NCBI RefSeq assembly: GCF_007644105.1 | Contig: NZ_VFAC01000006.1 | Coordinates: forward strand, 1-64,000 | Direction of reading: 5' to 3' | From: Elioraea rosea | Lineage (GTDB): Bacteria; Pseudomonadota; Alphaproteobacteria; Acetobacterales; Acetobacteraceae | Length of the DNA stretch: 64,000 nucleotides | In this document: positions 20,397-30,644 of the stretch, piece after piece | Layout: the number at the start of each line of letters is the position of its first letter | Numbering within the stretch: the first letter of the stretch is position 1 | Translations under genes and position numbers: made by a program | Notes under the pieces: model-generated | Told to the model about the DNA's origin: nothing | The model's input: the letters and a program-made list of their open reading frames with translations, nothing else | The model's database searches: none

Positions 20397-21839
20397 TCAG
20401 CCGAGGCCGCGCACCACGGGGATCTCGAGCTCGCGGATCTTCTTGCGCAGCGTGTTGCGGTTGAGCCCGAGGACGTGCGCGGCGCGGATCTGGTTGCCGC
20501 GCGTCGCGGTCAGGGTGAGCTGGATCAGCGGCCGCTCGATCTCCTGGATGATCCGGTCATGCACGCCGGGGCTCGGCAGCCCGTCCTTGTGGCCCGCGAA
20601 ATAGGCGCGGAGATGCCGCTCCACCGCCTGCGCAAGCGTCTCCGGCTCGCCCGCGACAGGCTCGGGCTCTCCGGCCACGGTCTCGGCGAGCTCTGCCGCG
20701 ATCACCTCCTCGCCGATCGTCTCCTGCGGGTAGAGCGCGGCAAGGCGACGCATCAGGTTCTCGAGCTCTCGCACGTTGCCAGGCCAGCGATAGGCCTTCA
20801 GCCGCTCGACCGCGCCGGCATCGAGGATCTTCGCAGGAAGCCCCTTCTGCCGGTTGGCGGAGAGGAAGTGGCGCGCGAGGGCGGGGATGTCCTCCTCGCG
20901 CTCGCGCAGAGGGGGAAGGCGGATCGGCACGACATTGAGGCGATAGAAAAGGTCCTCGCGGAACAGGCCCTGGCGGATCAGCGCGCGCAGATCGCGATGC
21001 GTGGCCGCGACGATGCGCACGTTGACGCGCACAGGCGTGCGCCCGCCGACGGAGGTGAACTCGCCTTCCTGCAGCACGCGCAACAGCCGCGTCTGCGCCT
21101 CGGGCGGCATGTCGCCGATCTCGTCGAGGAACAGCGTACCGCCATTGGCCTGCTCGAAACGCCCCTGCGAGCGATTGAGCGCGCCGGTGAAGGCGCCGCG
21201 CTCATGGCCGAACAGCTCGCTCTCGATCAGCTCGCGCGGGATCGCCGCCATGTTGATCGCGACGAACGGCCCGGCCCGGCGCGCGCCGTAGTCGTGCAAC
21301 GCGCGCGCGACCAGCTCCTTCCCCGTGCCGCTCTCGCCGGTGATCATCACGGTGAGGTCGGTCGCGGTGACGCGCGCGACGGTGCGGTAGATCTCCTGCA
21401 TCGCCGCCGAACGCCCGACGAGGGGAAGCTTCTCCTCCTCCGCCTCCGCCTGCTCGGGCGTCTCGGCCGGCGCGGGCGGGGCGGCGAGCGCACGGCCGAC
21501 CACGGCGAGCAGCTCGTTCAGGTCGAAGGGCTTCGGCAGGTACTCGAAGGCGCCGCGCTGGGTCGCCTTCACCGCCGTCGTCAGCGTCGACTGCGCGCTC
21601 ATCACCACGACGCGAAGGTCGGGGCGGACGCGCCGGATGCGCGGCACGAGGTCGAGGCCGTTCTCGTCGGGCATCACCACGTCGGTGATGACGAGATCGC
21701 CCTCCCCGTCCTCCACCCAGCGCCACAGCGTCGCGGCCGTGCCTGTCGTGCGCACCTGGTAGCCCGAGCGCGTCAGCGCCTGGCCGAGCACGGTGCGGAT
21801 CGAGCGGTCGTCGTCTGCGACGAGGATCGTTGCGGTCAT
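20397..21839 (-). CDS. ntrC: Nitrogen regulator NtrC (sigma-54 activator)
   Basis: Enhancer-binding response regulator for nitrogen-limitation genes. The 480 residues hold a receiver (D53), an AAA+ domain with Walker A GESGTGKE (168-175), an intact GAFTGA (215-220) and a C-terminal Fis-like HTH ([14 protein letters not shown]). An acidic, P/A-rich linker lies near 120-138. It sits 16 nt after ntrB. Confidence 0.97.
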   Translation of the reverse strand: MTATILVADDDRSIRTVLGQALTRSGYQVRTTGTAATLWRWVEDGEGDLVITDVVMPDENGLDLVPRIRRVRPDLRVVVMSAQSTLTTAVKATQRGAFEYLPKPFDLNELLAVVGRALAAPPAPAETPEQAEAEEEKLPLVGRSAAMQEIYRTVARVTATDLTVMITGESGTGKELVARALHDYGARRAGPFVAINMAAIPRELIESELFGHERGAFTGALNRSQGRFEQANGGTLFLDEIGDMPPEAQTRLLRVLQEGEFTSVGGRTPVRVNVRIVAATHRDLRALIRQGLFREDLFYRLNVVPIRLPPLREREEDIPALARHFLSANRQKGLPAKILDAGAVERLKAYRWPGNVRELENLMRRLAALYPQETIGEEVIAAELAETVAGEPEPVAGEPETLAQAVERHLRAYFAGHKDGLPSPGVHDRIIQEIERPLIQLTLTATRGNQIRAAHVLGLNRNTLRKKIRELEIPVVRGLG

Positions 21840-21855
21840 CCTGCCCCCTCAGCGC

Positions 21856-23070
21856 TCATGCGACCTCGTCGTCCTGCACCAGCCTGACCCCGGTCCCGGG
21901 GTGCATCGGCAGGTGCAGGCGGAACACCGTGCGGCCGGGGACGCTGTCGCATTCGACGAGCCCGCCATGGTCGCCGACGATCTTGGCGACGAGCGCGAGG
22001 CCGAGACCGCTTCCCTGGCGCTTCGTTGTCACGAACGGGTCGAACAGGTTCGGGCGAAGCTGCTCGGGGATGCCGTGGCCGCTGTCGCGCACAGAGACGA
22101 CGAGCGGCAGGTGGAGCCGCGTGGTCGCGCCCGGAACGGCAAGGCGGACGCCGTGCTGGTAGGCGGTGGCGAGCTCGATCGTCCCGCCGGCCTCGGGGAT
22201 CGCCTCCGCGGCATTCTTCACGAGGTTGAGCACGACCTGGATGAGCTGGTCGCGGTTGCCCCAGACGGCGGGAAGCGAGGGGTCGTACGCCTCGACGAAG
22301 CGCACATGCCGCGCGAAGCCCGATTGCGCGAGGCGGCGCACATGCTCGAGCACCTGGTGGATGTTGACCTCGCCGCGCTCGATCGGGCGGTCGGAGAAGC
22401 TCTCCATGCGGTCGACGAGGGCGCGGATCCGGTCCGCCTCGTCCTGGATGAGTTGCGTCAGCTCCCGGTCCTGCTCGGAGGCGGAGCTTTCGAGAAGCTG
22501 GGCGGCGCCGCGGATGCCCGAAAGCGGGTTCTTCACCTCGTGCGCGAGGATCGCCGCCATGCCGGTGACCGAGCGCGCGGCGTTGCGGAAGCCCATCTGC
22601 TTCTCGAGCTTCTGCGGCGTCGAGCCGTCGATCAGCGTCAGCGCGACGCAGTCGGGTGCCTCGGGAACCGGCGCGCCGTGCACGGTGATGCCGCGCTTGG
22701 AAAGCCGCGGGCTCTCGATCGCCATGTCGTAGTCCGACACGCTCACCGCACCGTCGAGCACCTGGCCGATGAGCTGGTGAAGCGGGCTGTCCTCCGGCAC
22801 GAGCTCGGCGAGCCGCGTGCCGCGGAGCGAGGTGGCGGAGAGCGCGAAGAATTCCTCCGCCGCCTGGTTCGCGAAGCGGAACCGCCCCTGGCGGTCGACG
22901 ACCACCACGGCGGTGGCAAGCGCGGAGAGGATGGACGCCGCATCGGGCGCGGGCGTTGACGCGACCGCCGGCCGCAGCAGCCGTGCCGGCGCCTCCATGA
23001 TCTCCTCGGCGAGGTCCCGCACCACGGCGAGGGACCGCCGCCCCCGCCCGGCCTTCAGTCCGACCTTCAT
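21856..23070 (-). CDS. ntrB: Nitrogen sensor kinase NtrB
   Basis: Cytoplasmic histidine kinase/phosphatase for NtrC, usually controlled by PII. The 404-residue protein has an N-terminal PAS domain (about 45-150), H177 in AHEVKNPLSGIRG and a HATPase domain with DSGHGIPE and GSGLGLALVAKI. No membrane helices are visible. dusB ends 76 nt upstream; dusB(nifR3)-ntrB-ntrC is a classic alphaproteobacterial operon. Confidence 0.96.
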   Translation of the reverse strand: MKVGLKAGRGRRSLAVVRDLAEEIMEAPARLLRPAVASTPAPDAASILSALATAVVVVDRQGRFRFANQAAEEFFALSATSLRGTRLAELVPEDSPLHQLIGQVLDGAVSVSDYDMAIESPRLSKRGITVHGAPVPEAPDCVALTLIDGSTPQKLEKQMGFRNAARSVTGMAAILAHEVKNPLSGIRGAAQLLESSASEQDRELTQLIQDEADRIRALVDRMESFSDRPIERGEVNIHQVLEHVRRLAQSGFARHVRFVEAYDPSLPAVWGNRDQLIQVVLNLVKNAAEAIPEAGGTIELATAYQHGVRLAVPGATTRLHLPLVVSVRDSGHGIPEQLRPNLFDPFVTTKRQGSGLGLALVAKIVGDHGGLVECDSVPGRTVFRLHLPMHPGTGVRLVQDDEVA

Positions 23071-23146
23071 GCCAAGCCCCCTGCCCGCGCCACGGCCGTC
23101 ATCCCGTCATCCCCCGCTGCCCAGACCCGCCCCCCGCGGGCATGCC

Positions 23147-24271
23147 TCATGCGGCGAGCCTGAGCGGCTCGCCCCTCTGCTCGGCCTCGATCAGCGGCCG
23201 GTAGAAGCCTTCGATCAGCTCTGCCACCTCTGCGCGCGTGTCGGCGCGGTTCACCGCGGAGCGGAACTCGGCTGAACCGGGGAGACCCTTCGAGTACCAG
23301 CCGACATGCTTGCGTGCGAGGCGCACGCCCGGGTTCTCGCCGTGGTGGGAGAGCATCGCGTCATAGTGCTGCATCAGCACGGCGTGCTGACGCGCGAGGC
23401 TCGGCTCAGGCAGGCGCTCGCCCGTCGCGAGGAAATGCGCCACCTGGGCGAGGATCCACGGCCTGCCATAGGCGCCGCGGCCGATCATCACCCCGTCGGC
23501 CCCGGAGAGCGCGAGCGCCTCGGACGCGTCCTCGGGGGTCACGATGTCGCCGTTGACGATCACGGGCAGGCGCGTGGCCGCCTTCACGCGCGCGACGAAC
23601 GTCCAGTCCGCCTCGCCGGTGTAGAACATCTGCCGCGTGCGGCCATGCACGGTCACCATGCGGATGCCGCATTCCTCGGCGATGCGCGCGAGGTTCGGCG
23701 CGTTCAGGCGCGAATGGTCCCATCCCATGCGCATCTTGAGCGTCACCGGCACCGACACGGCACGGACCGTGGTCTCGAGGATGCGGGCGGCGTGCACCTC
23801 GTCCTTCATGAGCGCCGAGCCCGCGCTCTGCCCGTTCGTGACCTTCTTCACCGGGCAGCCGAAATTGATGTCGATGATCGCAGCACCCCGGTCCTCGTTC
23901 AGCCGCGCGGCCTCGGCCATCGCTTCCGGATCGCAGCCGGCGAGCTGGACCGACTGGGGCGAGCCCGGGGCGCCCTCGTCCGCCTCGCGGTCGAGCGCGG
24001 CCATCTTCAGCGTCTGGCGGTTCTCGCGGATCATCGCCCAGGAGGCGATCATCTCGGAGACGACGAGCCCCGCGCCAAGGCTACGGCAGAGCCTGCGAAA
24101 CGGCAGGTCCGTCACGCCGGACATGGGCGCGAGGATCACCGGCACGGCGATCGTGGCGCGCGGTCCGAGGACGATCGGCGCAAGGGGGCCGGGCGGGCGC
24201 TGCGGACGTTCGGTCCGGGCTGCGCGCGCGCTGGTCACATCCGGGGCGGCGTCTGCACACTCGGCATCCAT
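23147..24271 (-). CDS. dusB: tRNA-dihydrouridine synthase DusB (NifR3)
   Basis: FMN enzyme that reduces uridine in the tRNA D-loop. The TIM-barrel start is [16 protein letters not shown], the active-site segment [10 protein letters not shown] and the FMN phosphate site [13 protein letters not shown]. The frame is open to 24373. The ATG at 24271 is preferred: GAGAGA lies just upstream, and the promoter at 24311-24339 would exclude the longer forms. From this start the protein has 374 residues. Confidence 0.93.
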   Translation of the reverse strand: MDAECADAAPDVTSARAARTERPQRPPGPLAPIVLGPRATIAVPVILAPMSGVTDLPFRRLCRSLGAGLVVSEMIASWAMIRENRQTLKMAALDREADEGAPGSPQSVQLAGCDPEAMAEAARLNEDRGAAIIDINFGCPVKKVTNGQSAGSALMKDEVHAARILETTVRAVSVPVTLKMRMGWDHSRLNAPNLARIAEECGIRMVTVHGRTRQMFYTGEADWTFVARVKAATRLPVIVNGDIVTPEDASEALALSGADGVMIGRGAYGRPWILAQVAHFLATGERLPEPSLARQHAVLMQHYDAMLSHHGENPGVRLARKHVGWYSKGLPGSAEFRSAVNRADTRAEVAELIEGFYRPLIEAEQRGEPLRLAA

Positions 24272-24310
24272 CGCCTTGGGGTCTCTCTCGATGCTGCTCA
24301 CGATTTGGGC

Positions 24311-24339
24311 AAAGTAGCGACGCACCCCCCGCTCCGCAA
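24311..24339 (-). promoter_or_regulatory. Sigma-70-like promoter for dusB-ntrBC-ntrYX
   Basis: On the minus strand, TTGCGG (24334-24339) and TACTTT (24311-24316) are separated by 17 bp. The leader to the dusB ATG at 24271 would be about 33 nt. It lies in the 138-bp divergent gap shared with ispDF. Confidence 0.5.
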
Positions 24340-24409
24340 TCGGCCATCCACGCGAGCTCGACCGCACGGGCATTTCCTCGTCGGTGGCGAGGCGCTAGCG
24401 TGCGGGCGC

Positions 24410-25552
24410 ATGCGAAGCGTGGCGCTCATTCTCGCGGCCGGGCGCGGCGAGCGCCTCGGTTCGCCCCTCCCCAAGCAGTTCCTCACCCTGGCCGGGCAGC
24501 CCCTGCTCCGCCATTCCGCCCGCGCCTTCCTCGCGCATCCGCGCATCGCCGGCGTCCGGGTGGTGGGCGAGCCGGAAGGCTGCGCCGCGGCCCTGGACGG
24601 CCTCGGCCTGCCTGCCGCGACCCCAGGCGGGGTGACGCGGCAGGCGAGCGCGCGCGCCGGGCTGGAAGCACTTGCGACCGATCCGCCCGATGTCGTGCTG
24701 ATCCACGATGCCGCGCGCCCGCTCGTCTCGCCTGCCGTGATCGAGGCGGTGCTCGATGCGCTCGCCGCCGGCGCCGAGGGCGCGATCCCGGCCGTGCCGG
24801 TGACCGATACGCTGAAGCGCGACGCAGCGGGCATGGTGGGCGAGACGGTGCCGCGGGAGGGGCTGATGCGGGTGCAGACGCCGCAGGGCTTCCGCTTCGA
24901 AGCGATCCTCGAGGCGCACCGCGCGGCAGCCGGCGCGGCAATGACCGACGATGCCGCGGTGGCAGAGGCGGCAGGGTTGGGGGTTCGCCTCGTTCCCGGC
25001 TCGGAGGACAACATCAAGGTGACGCTTCCCGGTGACATCGCCCGCGCAGAGGCGCTGCTCGGCGCCGCGCTGGTCCCCCGCATCGGCACGGGGTTCGACG
25101 TCCACCGCCTTGTGCCTGGCCGCCCCCTGGTCCTCTGCGGCGTCGCGCTGCCCTCCCCGCTCGGCCTGTCGGGGCATTCCGATGCCGATGTCGGCATCCA
25201 CGCGCTGTGCGACGCGATCTACGGCGCGATGGCGGAGGGGGACATCGGCACGCATTTCCCGCCGTCCGAGGCGCGCTGGAAGGACGCCGACAGCGCCGCC
25301 TTCCTCCGCCATGCCGCCTCGCGCGTTGCCGCGCGCGGCGGGCGAATCGCCCATGCCGACGTGACGCTGATCTGCGAGCGGCCGAAGATCGCCCCGCATG
25401 CGGCGGCGATGCGCGAGAGGCTTGCGGCGCTGATGGGCGTTGCCGCCTCCTGCGTCTCGGTGAAGGCGACGACGACCGAGCGCCTCGGCTTCGCCGGCCG
25501 TGGCGAGGGCATCGCTGCCCAGGCGGCGGCGACGCTGCTTCTGCCGCCCTGA
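24410..25552 (+). CDS. ispDF: Bifunctional IspD/IspF, MEP-pathway fusion enzyme
   Basis: Carries out two non-consecutive steps of non-mevalonate isoprenoid synthesis: CTP-dependent cytidylylation of MEP and cyclisation to MEcPP. In the 380-residue protein the IspD half (1-220) has the nucleotide-binding [18 protein letters not shown]. The IspF half starts near 224 with the metal ligands D230 and H232 in GFDVHRL, and has [15 protein letters not shown]. The fusion is known from alphaproteobacteria. The ATG at 24410 is chosen because the upstream frame overlaps dusB. Confidence 0.96.
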   Translation: MRSVALILAAGRGERLGSPLPKQFLTLAGQPLLRHSARAFLAHPRIAGVRVVGEPEGCAAALDGLGLPAATPGGVTRQASARAGLEALATDPPDVVLIHDAARPLVSPAVIEAVLDALAAGAEGAIPAVPVTDTLKRDAAGMVGETVPREGLMRVQTPQGFRFEAILEAHRAAAGAAMTDDAAVAEAAGLGVRLVPGSEDNIKVTLPGDIARAEALLGAALVPRIGTGFDVHRLVPGRPLVLCGVALPSPLGLSGHSDADVGIHALCDAIYGAMAEGDIGTHFPPSEARWKDADSAAFLRHAASRVAARGGRIAHADVTLICERPKIAPHAAAMRERLAALMGVAASCVSVKATTTERLGFAGRGEGIAAQAAATLLLPP

Positions 25553-25569
25553 ACCGGGACGCGGATTGC

Positions 25570-25584
25570 GTTGCAATTTGCAAC
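25570..25584. promoter_or_regulatory. Perfect 7-bp palindrome after ispDF
   Basis: GTTGCAA and TTGCAAC flank a single T, 17 nt after the ispDF stop. The loop is too short for an RNA hairpin, so a DNA-binding site is the simpler reading; its function is unknown. The rest of the 25553-25723 gap holds the terminator below and no gene. Confidence 0.4.
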
Positions 25585-25593
25585 CGCCTTGGC

Positions 25594-25629
25594 AAAAAAA
25601 TGCGGGGCCGCCTGTTCGGCAAGCCCCGC
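25594..25629 (-). terminator. Intrinsic terminator for mmcB
   Basis: Read on the minus strand, the stem GCGGGGC/GCCCCGC (25623-25629 with 25602-25608, and an inner GCC/GGC pairing) is followed by ATTTTTTT (25594-25601). It lies about 95 nt past the mmcB stop. Confidence 0.75.
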
Positions 25630-25723
25630 GAGGCAAGGTTGAGGAAGGCTTAGCAGACAGCCGCAGGATAAACTCTGCGACCGACAACTCTCCTGCAGCA
25701 AGCCGCGTGCCAGACCCAGGAAG

Positions 25724-26230
25724 CTAGTCCGGCGACAGCCCGGCGGCAGCGCCGGCGGGGTCGAGCACTGCCTCCGCGCGTCGTGCCGCGAGCCTCGCGA
25801 AGCGCAGCATCACCGCCTTGCGCCGGGCCGGCGCGAGCGGATGGCACGAGGCGTCGCGCAGCACCGCCCCGTCCCACGCATCGGCCACGATCAGCCCCAC
25901 CTCGCCCGGGATCAACCCGTGTGGGAACGCGGGATCGACGGCGAAGTACAGGCGGTCGCACCAGGCGAGGTAGTCCTGCCACTTCGCATCCGTCAGGTAG
26001 TCCCGCGCGCAGGATTTCACCTCGACGATGGTGAAGCCGCCATCGGGGGCGAGGCAGAGAAGGTCCGCCCGCCTCCCATCCGCGAGCGGCACCTCGCGCA
26101 GCACGGCGAGGCCGAGGCGGCCCATCAGCCGCGCAGCCCCCTGCGTGACGGCAAGCGTGCGTTCGGCGGCGCGGGCCTCTGCGAGCATCGACATACGCGC
26201 ATTGAACGCCGGAGGCGCCGCCGCTGCCAA
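25724..26230 (-). CDS. mmcB: MmcB family DNA repair protein
   Basis: A 168-residue PD-(D/E)xK-like nuclease-fold protein. D56 (RADLL), E70 and K72 (IVEVKSC) form the catalytic pattern. The family (formerly DUF1052) is alphaproteobacterial, and Caulobacter MmcB belongs to the response to mitomycin-C-type damage. The start is at 26230, 54 bp from the divergent dehydrogenase. An intrinsic terminator follows. Confidence 0.87.
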   Translation of the reverse strand: MAAAAPPAFNARMSMLAEARAAERTLAVTQGAARLMGRLGLAVLREVPLADGRRADLLCLAPDGGFTIVEVKSCARDYLTDAKWQDYLAWCDRLYFAVDPAFPHGLIPGEVGLIVADAWDGAVLRDASCHPLAPARRKAVMLRFARLAARRAEAVLDPAGAAAGLSPD

Positions 26231-26284
26231 GACCAGGCACGACAGAGCTTGTCATGCACCAGCGCGCCGCGTAGGCGGGACGGC

Positions 26285-27301
26285 ATGACAGAACAACGCC
26301 TCCCGCTCGACGCCGCAGAGACGCTCGCGGCCGCCGTGCTCCGTGCCTCCGGTGCGGGCTCGGACCCGGCCGCGCATACGGCGCGGATGCTCGCCCGCGC
26401 CGACCTCGACGGCATCGCGAGCCACGGGCTCTCCCGCCTTCCGGCCTATGCGGCGCAGCTCCGCGCCGGCAAGCTCAAGGGCGCCGCCTCGCCTTCCCTC
26501 TCCCGCCCCGCCGCCGCAACCATCGCCGTCGATGCCGATGACGGGCTCGCCTACCCGGCGATCGCGCTCGGCCTCTCCTGGATGGCCTCGCTTCTACCCG
26601 CGCAGGGCGTGGTCGCCTGCGGGGTGCGCAACAGCCACCATGCCGGCGCGCTTGGGCTCTTCGCGGAGGACCTCGCGCGTGAGGCGGGCGCCTTCGTGCT
26701 CGCCTTCACCAACTCGCCCGCCGCCATCGCGCCTGCGGGGAGCGGCACGCCGCTCTTCGGCACCAACCCCATCGCCTTCGCCTGCCCCATGGCTGGCCGC
26801 GCGCCACTCGTCATCGACCTCTCCCTCTCCGTCGCTGCGCGGGGAAGGATCATGGTCGCCGCGCAGAAGGGCGAGCCGATCCCTGAAGGCTGGGCGGTGG
26901 ATTCGGCGGGTGCGCCGACGACGGATGCGAAGGCCGCGCTCGCTGGCGCGATGCTGCCGATCGGCGGCGACAAGGGAGCGGCGCTCGTGCTCGCGGTGGA
27001 ACTGCTCACGGCGGCGCTGACTGCCTCCCATGCCGGGTTCGAGGCCTCGAGCTTCTTCGACGACAAGGGCGGGCCGCCGCGCATCGGCCAGAGCTTCCTC
27101 GCGATCGCGCCGGGCGCGGTCGGCGGCACGGCAGAGGCGGTCGCGGCACGGGTCACGGCGATCACCGCGCGCGTGCTGGCGGAACCTGGCGTCCGGCTTC
27201 CGGGCGACAGGCGGCTGCAGGTGCGGGCCCGCAACGCCGCCGAAGGCATCCCCTACCCCCAGGCGCTCCTCGCGACATTGCGCGACCTCGCCGGAGCCTG
27301 A
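26285..27301 (+). CDS. Ldh2-type malate/L-lactate/ureidoglycolate dehydrogenase family oxidoreductase
   Basis: NAD(P)-dependent oxidoreductase of the Ldh2 fold, unrelated to Rossmann lactate dehydrogenases, 338 residues. Landmarks are DLDGIASHGLSRLPAY near the start, NSHHAGALG with the catalytic histidine region, LFGTNPIAFACP and the GGDKGAALVLAVELL helix. The substrate (malate, sulfolactate, ureidoglycolate or other) cannot be settled. The ATG at 26285 is preferred over the longer open frame, which runs antisense to mmcB. Confidence 0.88.
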   Translation: MTEQRLPLDAAETLAAAVLRASGAGSDPAAHTARMLARADLDGIASHGLSRLPAYAAQLRAGKLKGAASPSLSRPAAATIAVDADDGLAYPAIALGLSWMASLLPAQGVVACGVRNSHHAGALGLFAEDLAREAGAFVLAFTNSPAAIAPAGSGTPLFGTNPIAFACPMAGRAPLVIDLSLSVAARGRIMVAAQKGEPIPEGWAVDSAGAPTTDAKAALAGAMLPIGGDKGAALVLAVELLTAALTASHAGFEASSFFDDKGGPPRIGQSFLAIAPGAVGGTAEAVAARVTAITARVLAEPGVRLPGDRRLQVRARNAAEGIPYPQALLATLRDLAGA

Positions 27302-27357
27302 TCACGCCCCTCACGACCGGCTGATGCAGCCTCAGCGCGGTTCCGCCACGCGGGGTG

Positions 27358-27382
27358 CCGCCGGCGGGTTCGACGCCGGCGG
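27358..27382. terminator. GC-rich hairpin between convergent Ldh2-type gene and phoB
   Basis: CCGCCGGCG (27358-27366) pairs with CGCCGGCGG (27374-27382) across a 7-nt loop. It lies between two convergent stops and could serve both strands. No T-run follows on either strand, so rho-independent function is doubtful. Confidence 0.35.
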
Positions 27383-27402
27383 TGCGGGCGACCGACGCGC
27401 GC

Positions 27403-28128
27403 TCAGCCCGAAGGCTCGGTGTCGAGGGCGTAGCCCGCGGCACGCACGGTGCGGATGACGTCGAGCTCGCCCGGGCCGTTCAGGCTCTTGCGCAGGCGGC
27501 GGATGTGCACGTCCACCGTGCGCGGCTCGACATGAATGTCGGGACCCCACACGGCGTCGAGAAGCTCCTCGCGCGAGAACACCCGGCCCGGGTGCTGCAT
27601 GAAGAACTCGAGCAGGCGGAACTCCGTTGGGCCGAGATGAACCGACCGCCCCTGCCGCTGCACGCGGTGGGCAGCGAGGTCCATCGTGATGTCGTGGAAC
27701 TTCAGCGTTCCCTTCGCAGGCGTTGCCCCCGACCGGCGGAGCAGCGCGCGGATGCGCGCAAGCAGCGTCTCCATCGGGAAGGGCTTGGTGATGTAGTCGT
27801 CCGCCCCCGTGTTCAGGCCGCGCACGGCATCGGCATCCTCGGCCCGTGCGGTGACCATGATCACGGGAAGGTCGCGCGTCGCCGGCTTGCGGCGGATCTG
27901 GCGGCACACCTCGATGCCCGACATCGCCGGAAGCATCCAGTCGAGCAGGACGAGATCAGGCCGGACCTCGGCGATCTTGGTCAGCGCCTCCTGCCCGTCG
28001 GTCGCTTCCTCGACGCGGAAGCCCTGCTTCTCGAGATTGTAGCGCAGCATGGTGACGAGCGGCGCCTCGTCCTCCACGACGAGGATGAGCGGCTTCAGCA
28101 TTCCCGAGATGCTGGCGGCCGCGGACAT
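27403..28128 (-). CDS. phoB: Phosphate regulon response regulator PhoB
   Basis: OmpR-family regulator of the phosphate-starvation response. The receiver domain has acidic residues near VVEDE and the phosphoacceptor D63 (LLDWMLP). The C-terminal winged helix has HLGPTEFRLLEFFMQHPGRV and VDVHIRRLRKSL. The ATG at 28128 lies 7 nt after phoU; a start at 28101 is also possible. The partner kinase PhoR is not in this cluster. Confidence 0.93.
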   Translation of the reverse strand: MSAAASISGMLKPLILVVEDEAPLVTMLRYNLEKQGFRVEEATDGQEALTKIAEVRPDLVLLDWMLPAMSGIEVCRQIRRKPATRDLPVIMVTARAEDADAVRGLNTGADDYITKPFPMETLLARIRALLRRSGATPAKGTLKFHDITMDLAAHRVQRQGRSVHLGPTEFRLLEFFMQHPGRVFSREELLDAVWGPDIHVEPRTVDVHIRRLRKSLNGPGELDVIRTVRAAGYALDTEPSG

Positions 28129-28135
28129 GCTCGGT

Positions 28136-28861
28136 TCAAGCCTCACGGGTCGCGTCTCCTGCCTGTGCCGAGGCGAGCGCGGAGGTGTCGCCCTTCGGCC
28201 TTGCGCCGACCGGGTCCTCGCCGACCACGGCGAAATGGATCGTCTCGGCAATGTTCGTCGCGTGGTCGCCCATACGCTCGAGGTTCTTCGCGATGAAGAG
28301 AAGATGCGTGCACGGCGTGATGTTGCGCGGATCCTCCATCATGTAGGTCAGCAGCGTGCGGAACACCGCGCTGTACATCTCGTCGACCGCCTCGTCGCGG
28401 CGCCACACCTCCATCGCCTTGGGGTCGTCGTCCGTGGCGAAGGCATCGAGCGTGTCCTTCAGCATCTCCTGCACCATGCGGCTCATCCGCTCGAGCGGGC
28501 CGACGGAGACCTGAGGCGGCATCTGCGCGAGGACGATCGAGCGCTTGGCGACGTTCGCGGCATAGTCGCCCACCCGCTCGAGGTCCGAGGATATGCGCAT
28601 GGCCGCGACGATCAGCCTGAGGTCGGACGCCACGGGCTGGCGCAGCGCGAGCAGCCTGACGACGTGATGGGCGATCTCGCGGTCGAGCGCGTCGACCTGC
28701 GGGTCTGCCTCGACGACGCGGGAGGCGAGCGCGACGTCGCGCCTGACCATCGCGTTGGTTGCCTGGGAGAGCTGGCTTTCGACCATGCCGCCCATGCGGG
28801 CGATCATGTCGCGCAGCAGCCTCAGTTCGTCCTCGTAGCTCTTCACGATGTGCTCGCTCAC
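28136..28861 (-). CDS. phoU: Phosphate transport regulator PhoU
   Basis: Two tandem three-helix PhoU domains in 241 residues. PhoU links the Pst transporter to PhoR and represses the Pho response when phosphate is ample. Metal-binding-like segments are ERVGDYAANVAKR and ERMGDHATNIAE. It lies 25 nt after pstB and 7 nt before phoB, at the 3' end of the pst operon. Confidence 0.95.
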   Translation of the reverse strand: MSEHIVKSYEDELRLLRDMIARMGGMVESQLSQATNAMVRRDVALASRVVEADPQVDALDREIAHHVVRLLALRQPVASDLRLIVAAMRISSDLERVGDYAANVAKRSIVLAQMPPQVSVGPLERMSRMVQEMLKDTLDAFATDDDPKAMEVWRRDEAVDEMYSAVFRTLLTYMMEDPRNITPCTHLLFIAKNLERMGDHATNIAETIHFAVVGEDPVGARPKGDTSALASAQAGDATREA

Positions 28862-28886
28862 CTCGGGGGGTCCTCCTGCGGGCCGC

Positions 28887-29741
28887 TCAGCTGAAGCGCC
28901 CGGTGATGTACTCCTGGGTCTTCGGGTGCTTCGGCCTCGTGAACAGCTCCGCCGCGGGCGAGACCTCGATCAGCTCGCCGAGGAAGAAGAAGGCGACCTG
29001 GTCGGCGCAGCGCGCGGCCTGCTGCATGTTGTGCGTCACGATCACGATGGTGAAGTCGCGCTTCAGCTCGTCGATCAGCTCCTCGATCTTGAGCGTCGAG
29101 ATCGGGTCGAGCGCGGAGGTCGGCTCGTCGAACAGGATCACCTCCGGCTTCACCGCGATGGTGCGCGCGATGCAGAGGCGCTGCTGCTGCCCGCCCGAAA
29201 GCCCCATCGCGTTGGTGTGCAGCCGGTCCTTCGCCTCGTCCCAGATGGCGGCACGGCGGAGCGACCACTCGACGCGCTCGTCCATCTCGCGCTTGCCGAG
29301 CTTCTCGTGCAGCTTCACGCCGAAGGAGATGTTCTCGTAGATCGTCATCGGGAACGGCGTCGGCTTCTGGAACACCATGCCGACGCGCGAGCGGAGGAAG
29401 TTGAGGTCGACCTTGTCGCTGAGGATGTTCTCGCCATCGAGGATCACCTCGCCAGTCGCGCGCTGGCCGGGGTAGAGGCTGTACATCCGGTTCAGCACGC
29501 GCAGCAGCGTCGACTTGCCGCAGCCCGAGGGCCCGATCATGCCCGTCACCTGCCGGTCGGGGAAATCCAGCGTGATGCCCTTCAGCGCCTGGTTGTCGCC
29601 GTAGAAGAAGTCGAGGTTGCGGCAGGAAATGCGCGGCTCGTTCAGCGTCGCGCGCGAGCGCGCCGCCACGCCGCCGAAGCTCCTCGTCGAACCGGGATCG
29701 GCCGCGACCGCCACGGAGGGAGAGTCGTTGCTCATGGCCAT
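28887..29741 (-). CDS. pstB: Phosphate ABC transporter ATP-binding protein PstB
   Basis: ATPase of the high-affinity phosphate importer, 284 residues. Walker A is GPSGCGKS (70-77), the signature LSGGQQQR starts at 181 and Walker B is [11 protein letters not shown] (202-212). The N-terminus is extended by about 35 residues over E. coli PstB. The ATG at 29741 has GAGGAA six bases upstream and sits directly after the pstA stop; the longer open frame overlaps pstA. Confidence 0.96.
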   Translation of the reverse strand: MAMSNDSPSVAVAADPGSTRSFGGVAARSRATLNEPRISCRNLDFFYGDNQALKGITLDFPDRQVTGMIGPSGCGKSTLLRVLNRMYSLYPGQRATGEVILDGENILSDKVDLNFLRSRVGMVFQKPTPFPMTIYENISFGVKLHEKLGKREMDERVEWSLRRAAIWDEAKDRLHTNAMGLSGGQQQRLCIARTIAVKPEVILFDEPTSALDPISTLKIEELIDELKRDFTIVIVTHNMQQAARCADQVAFFFLGELIEVSPAAELFTRPKHPKTQEYITGRFS

Positions 29742-29743
29742 TC

Positions 29744-30628
29744 TCACTTCCTCGAGGGTTCGGTTCGGATCAGGTAGCGGGCGACGATGTTGATCGCGAG
29801 CACGGCGACGGTGATGATCAGCGCGCCCACCCAGGCGAGCGCGATCCAGTCGTCGTACGGGCTCGCGGCGTACTGGTAGATCGTGATCGGCAGGGAGGGC
29901 ATGGCCTCGTTCAGGTCGGTCGACCAGTTGAGGTTGCCGAGCGAGGTGAACAGAAGCGGCGCCGTCTCGCCCGCGATGCGCGCGACGGCGAGGAGCACGC
30001 CGGTGATGATGCCCTGCATCGCCGCGCGGTAGCAGACGAAGCGGATCATCACCCATTTCGGCGAGCCGAGCCCGATCGCCGCCTCGCGAAGCGTATCGGG
30101 GATCAGCCGGAGCATGTCCTCGGTCGTCCTCACGACGACGGGGATGACGATGATCGCGAGCGCGACGACGCCGGCCCAGCCGGAGAACCCGCCCGTGTTG
30201 ATCACGATCAGCTGGTACACGAAGAGGCCGATCAGGATCGAGGGCGCGGAGAGAAGAATGTCGGACACGAACCGCACCGTGTTGCCGAGCACGGAGTTGC
30301 GCGCGTACTCGGCAAGATAGGTGCCGACGAGAAGCCCGATCGGGGCGCCGATGGCGGTGCCGAGGACGGTCTGGATCAGCGTGCCGACCATCGCGTTGAG
30401 CAGGCCGCCGCCACTGCCCGGCGGAGCGGTCGACTTCGTGAAGATGGTGACGTCGAACGCCGCAGCGCCGCGGCCGATCAGCGTGACCAGGAGCCAGCCG
30501 AGGAAGAACAGGCCGATCGCCGTCGAGGCATAGGCGAACAGCCCGATGAGCCTGTCCATGCGCTTGCGCCGGCGCGCCAGCGCCGTCGCAGGCCGGCGGA
30601 GCGTCGGGGCGGAGAGTGCGTCGGCCAT
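29744..30628 (-). CDS. pstA: Phosphate ABC transporter permease PstA
   Basis: Inner-membrane permease of 294 residues with six predicted helices. The cytoplasmic EAA-type loop is [19 protein letters not shown]. The ATG at 30628 has AGGA a few bases upstream; the open frame further upstream overlaps pstC. It lies 2 nt before pstB and 16 nt after pstC. Confidence 0.95.
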   Translation of the reverse strand: MADALSAPTLRRPATALARRRKRMDRLIGLFAYASTAIGLFFLGWLLVTLIGRGAAAFDVTIFTKSTAPPGSGGGLLNAMVGTLIQTVLGTAIGAPIGLLVGTYLAEYARNSVLGNTVRFVSDILLSAPSILIGLFVYQLIVINTGGFSGWAGVVALAIIVIPVVVRTTEDMLRLIPDTLREAAIGLGSPKWVMIRFVCYRAAMQGIITGVLLAVARIAGETAPLLFTSLGNLNWSTDLNEAMPSLPITIYQYAASPYDDWIALAWVGALIITVAVLAINIVARYLIRTEPSRK

Positions 30629-30644
30629 GTCCTGATTCCTGGGC

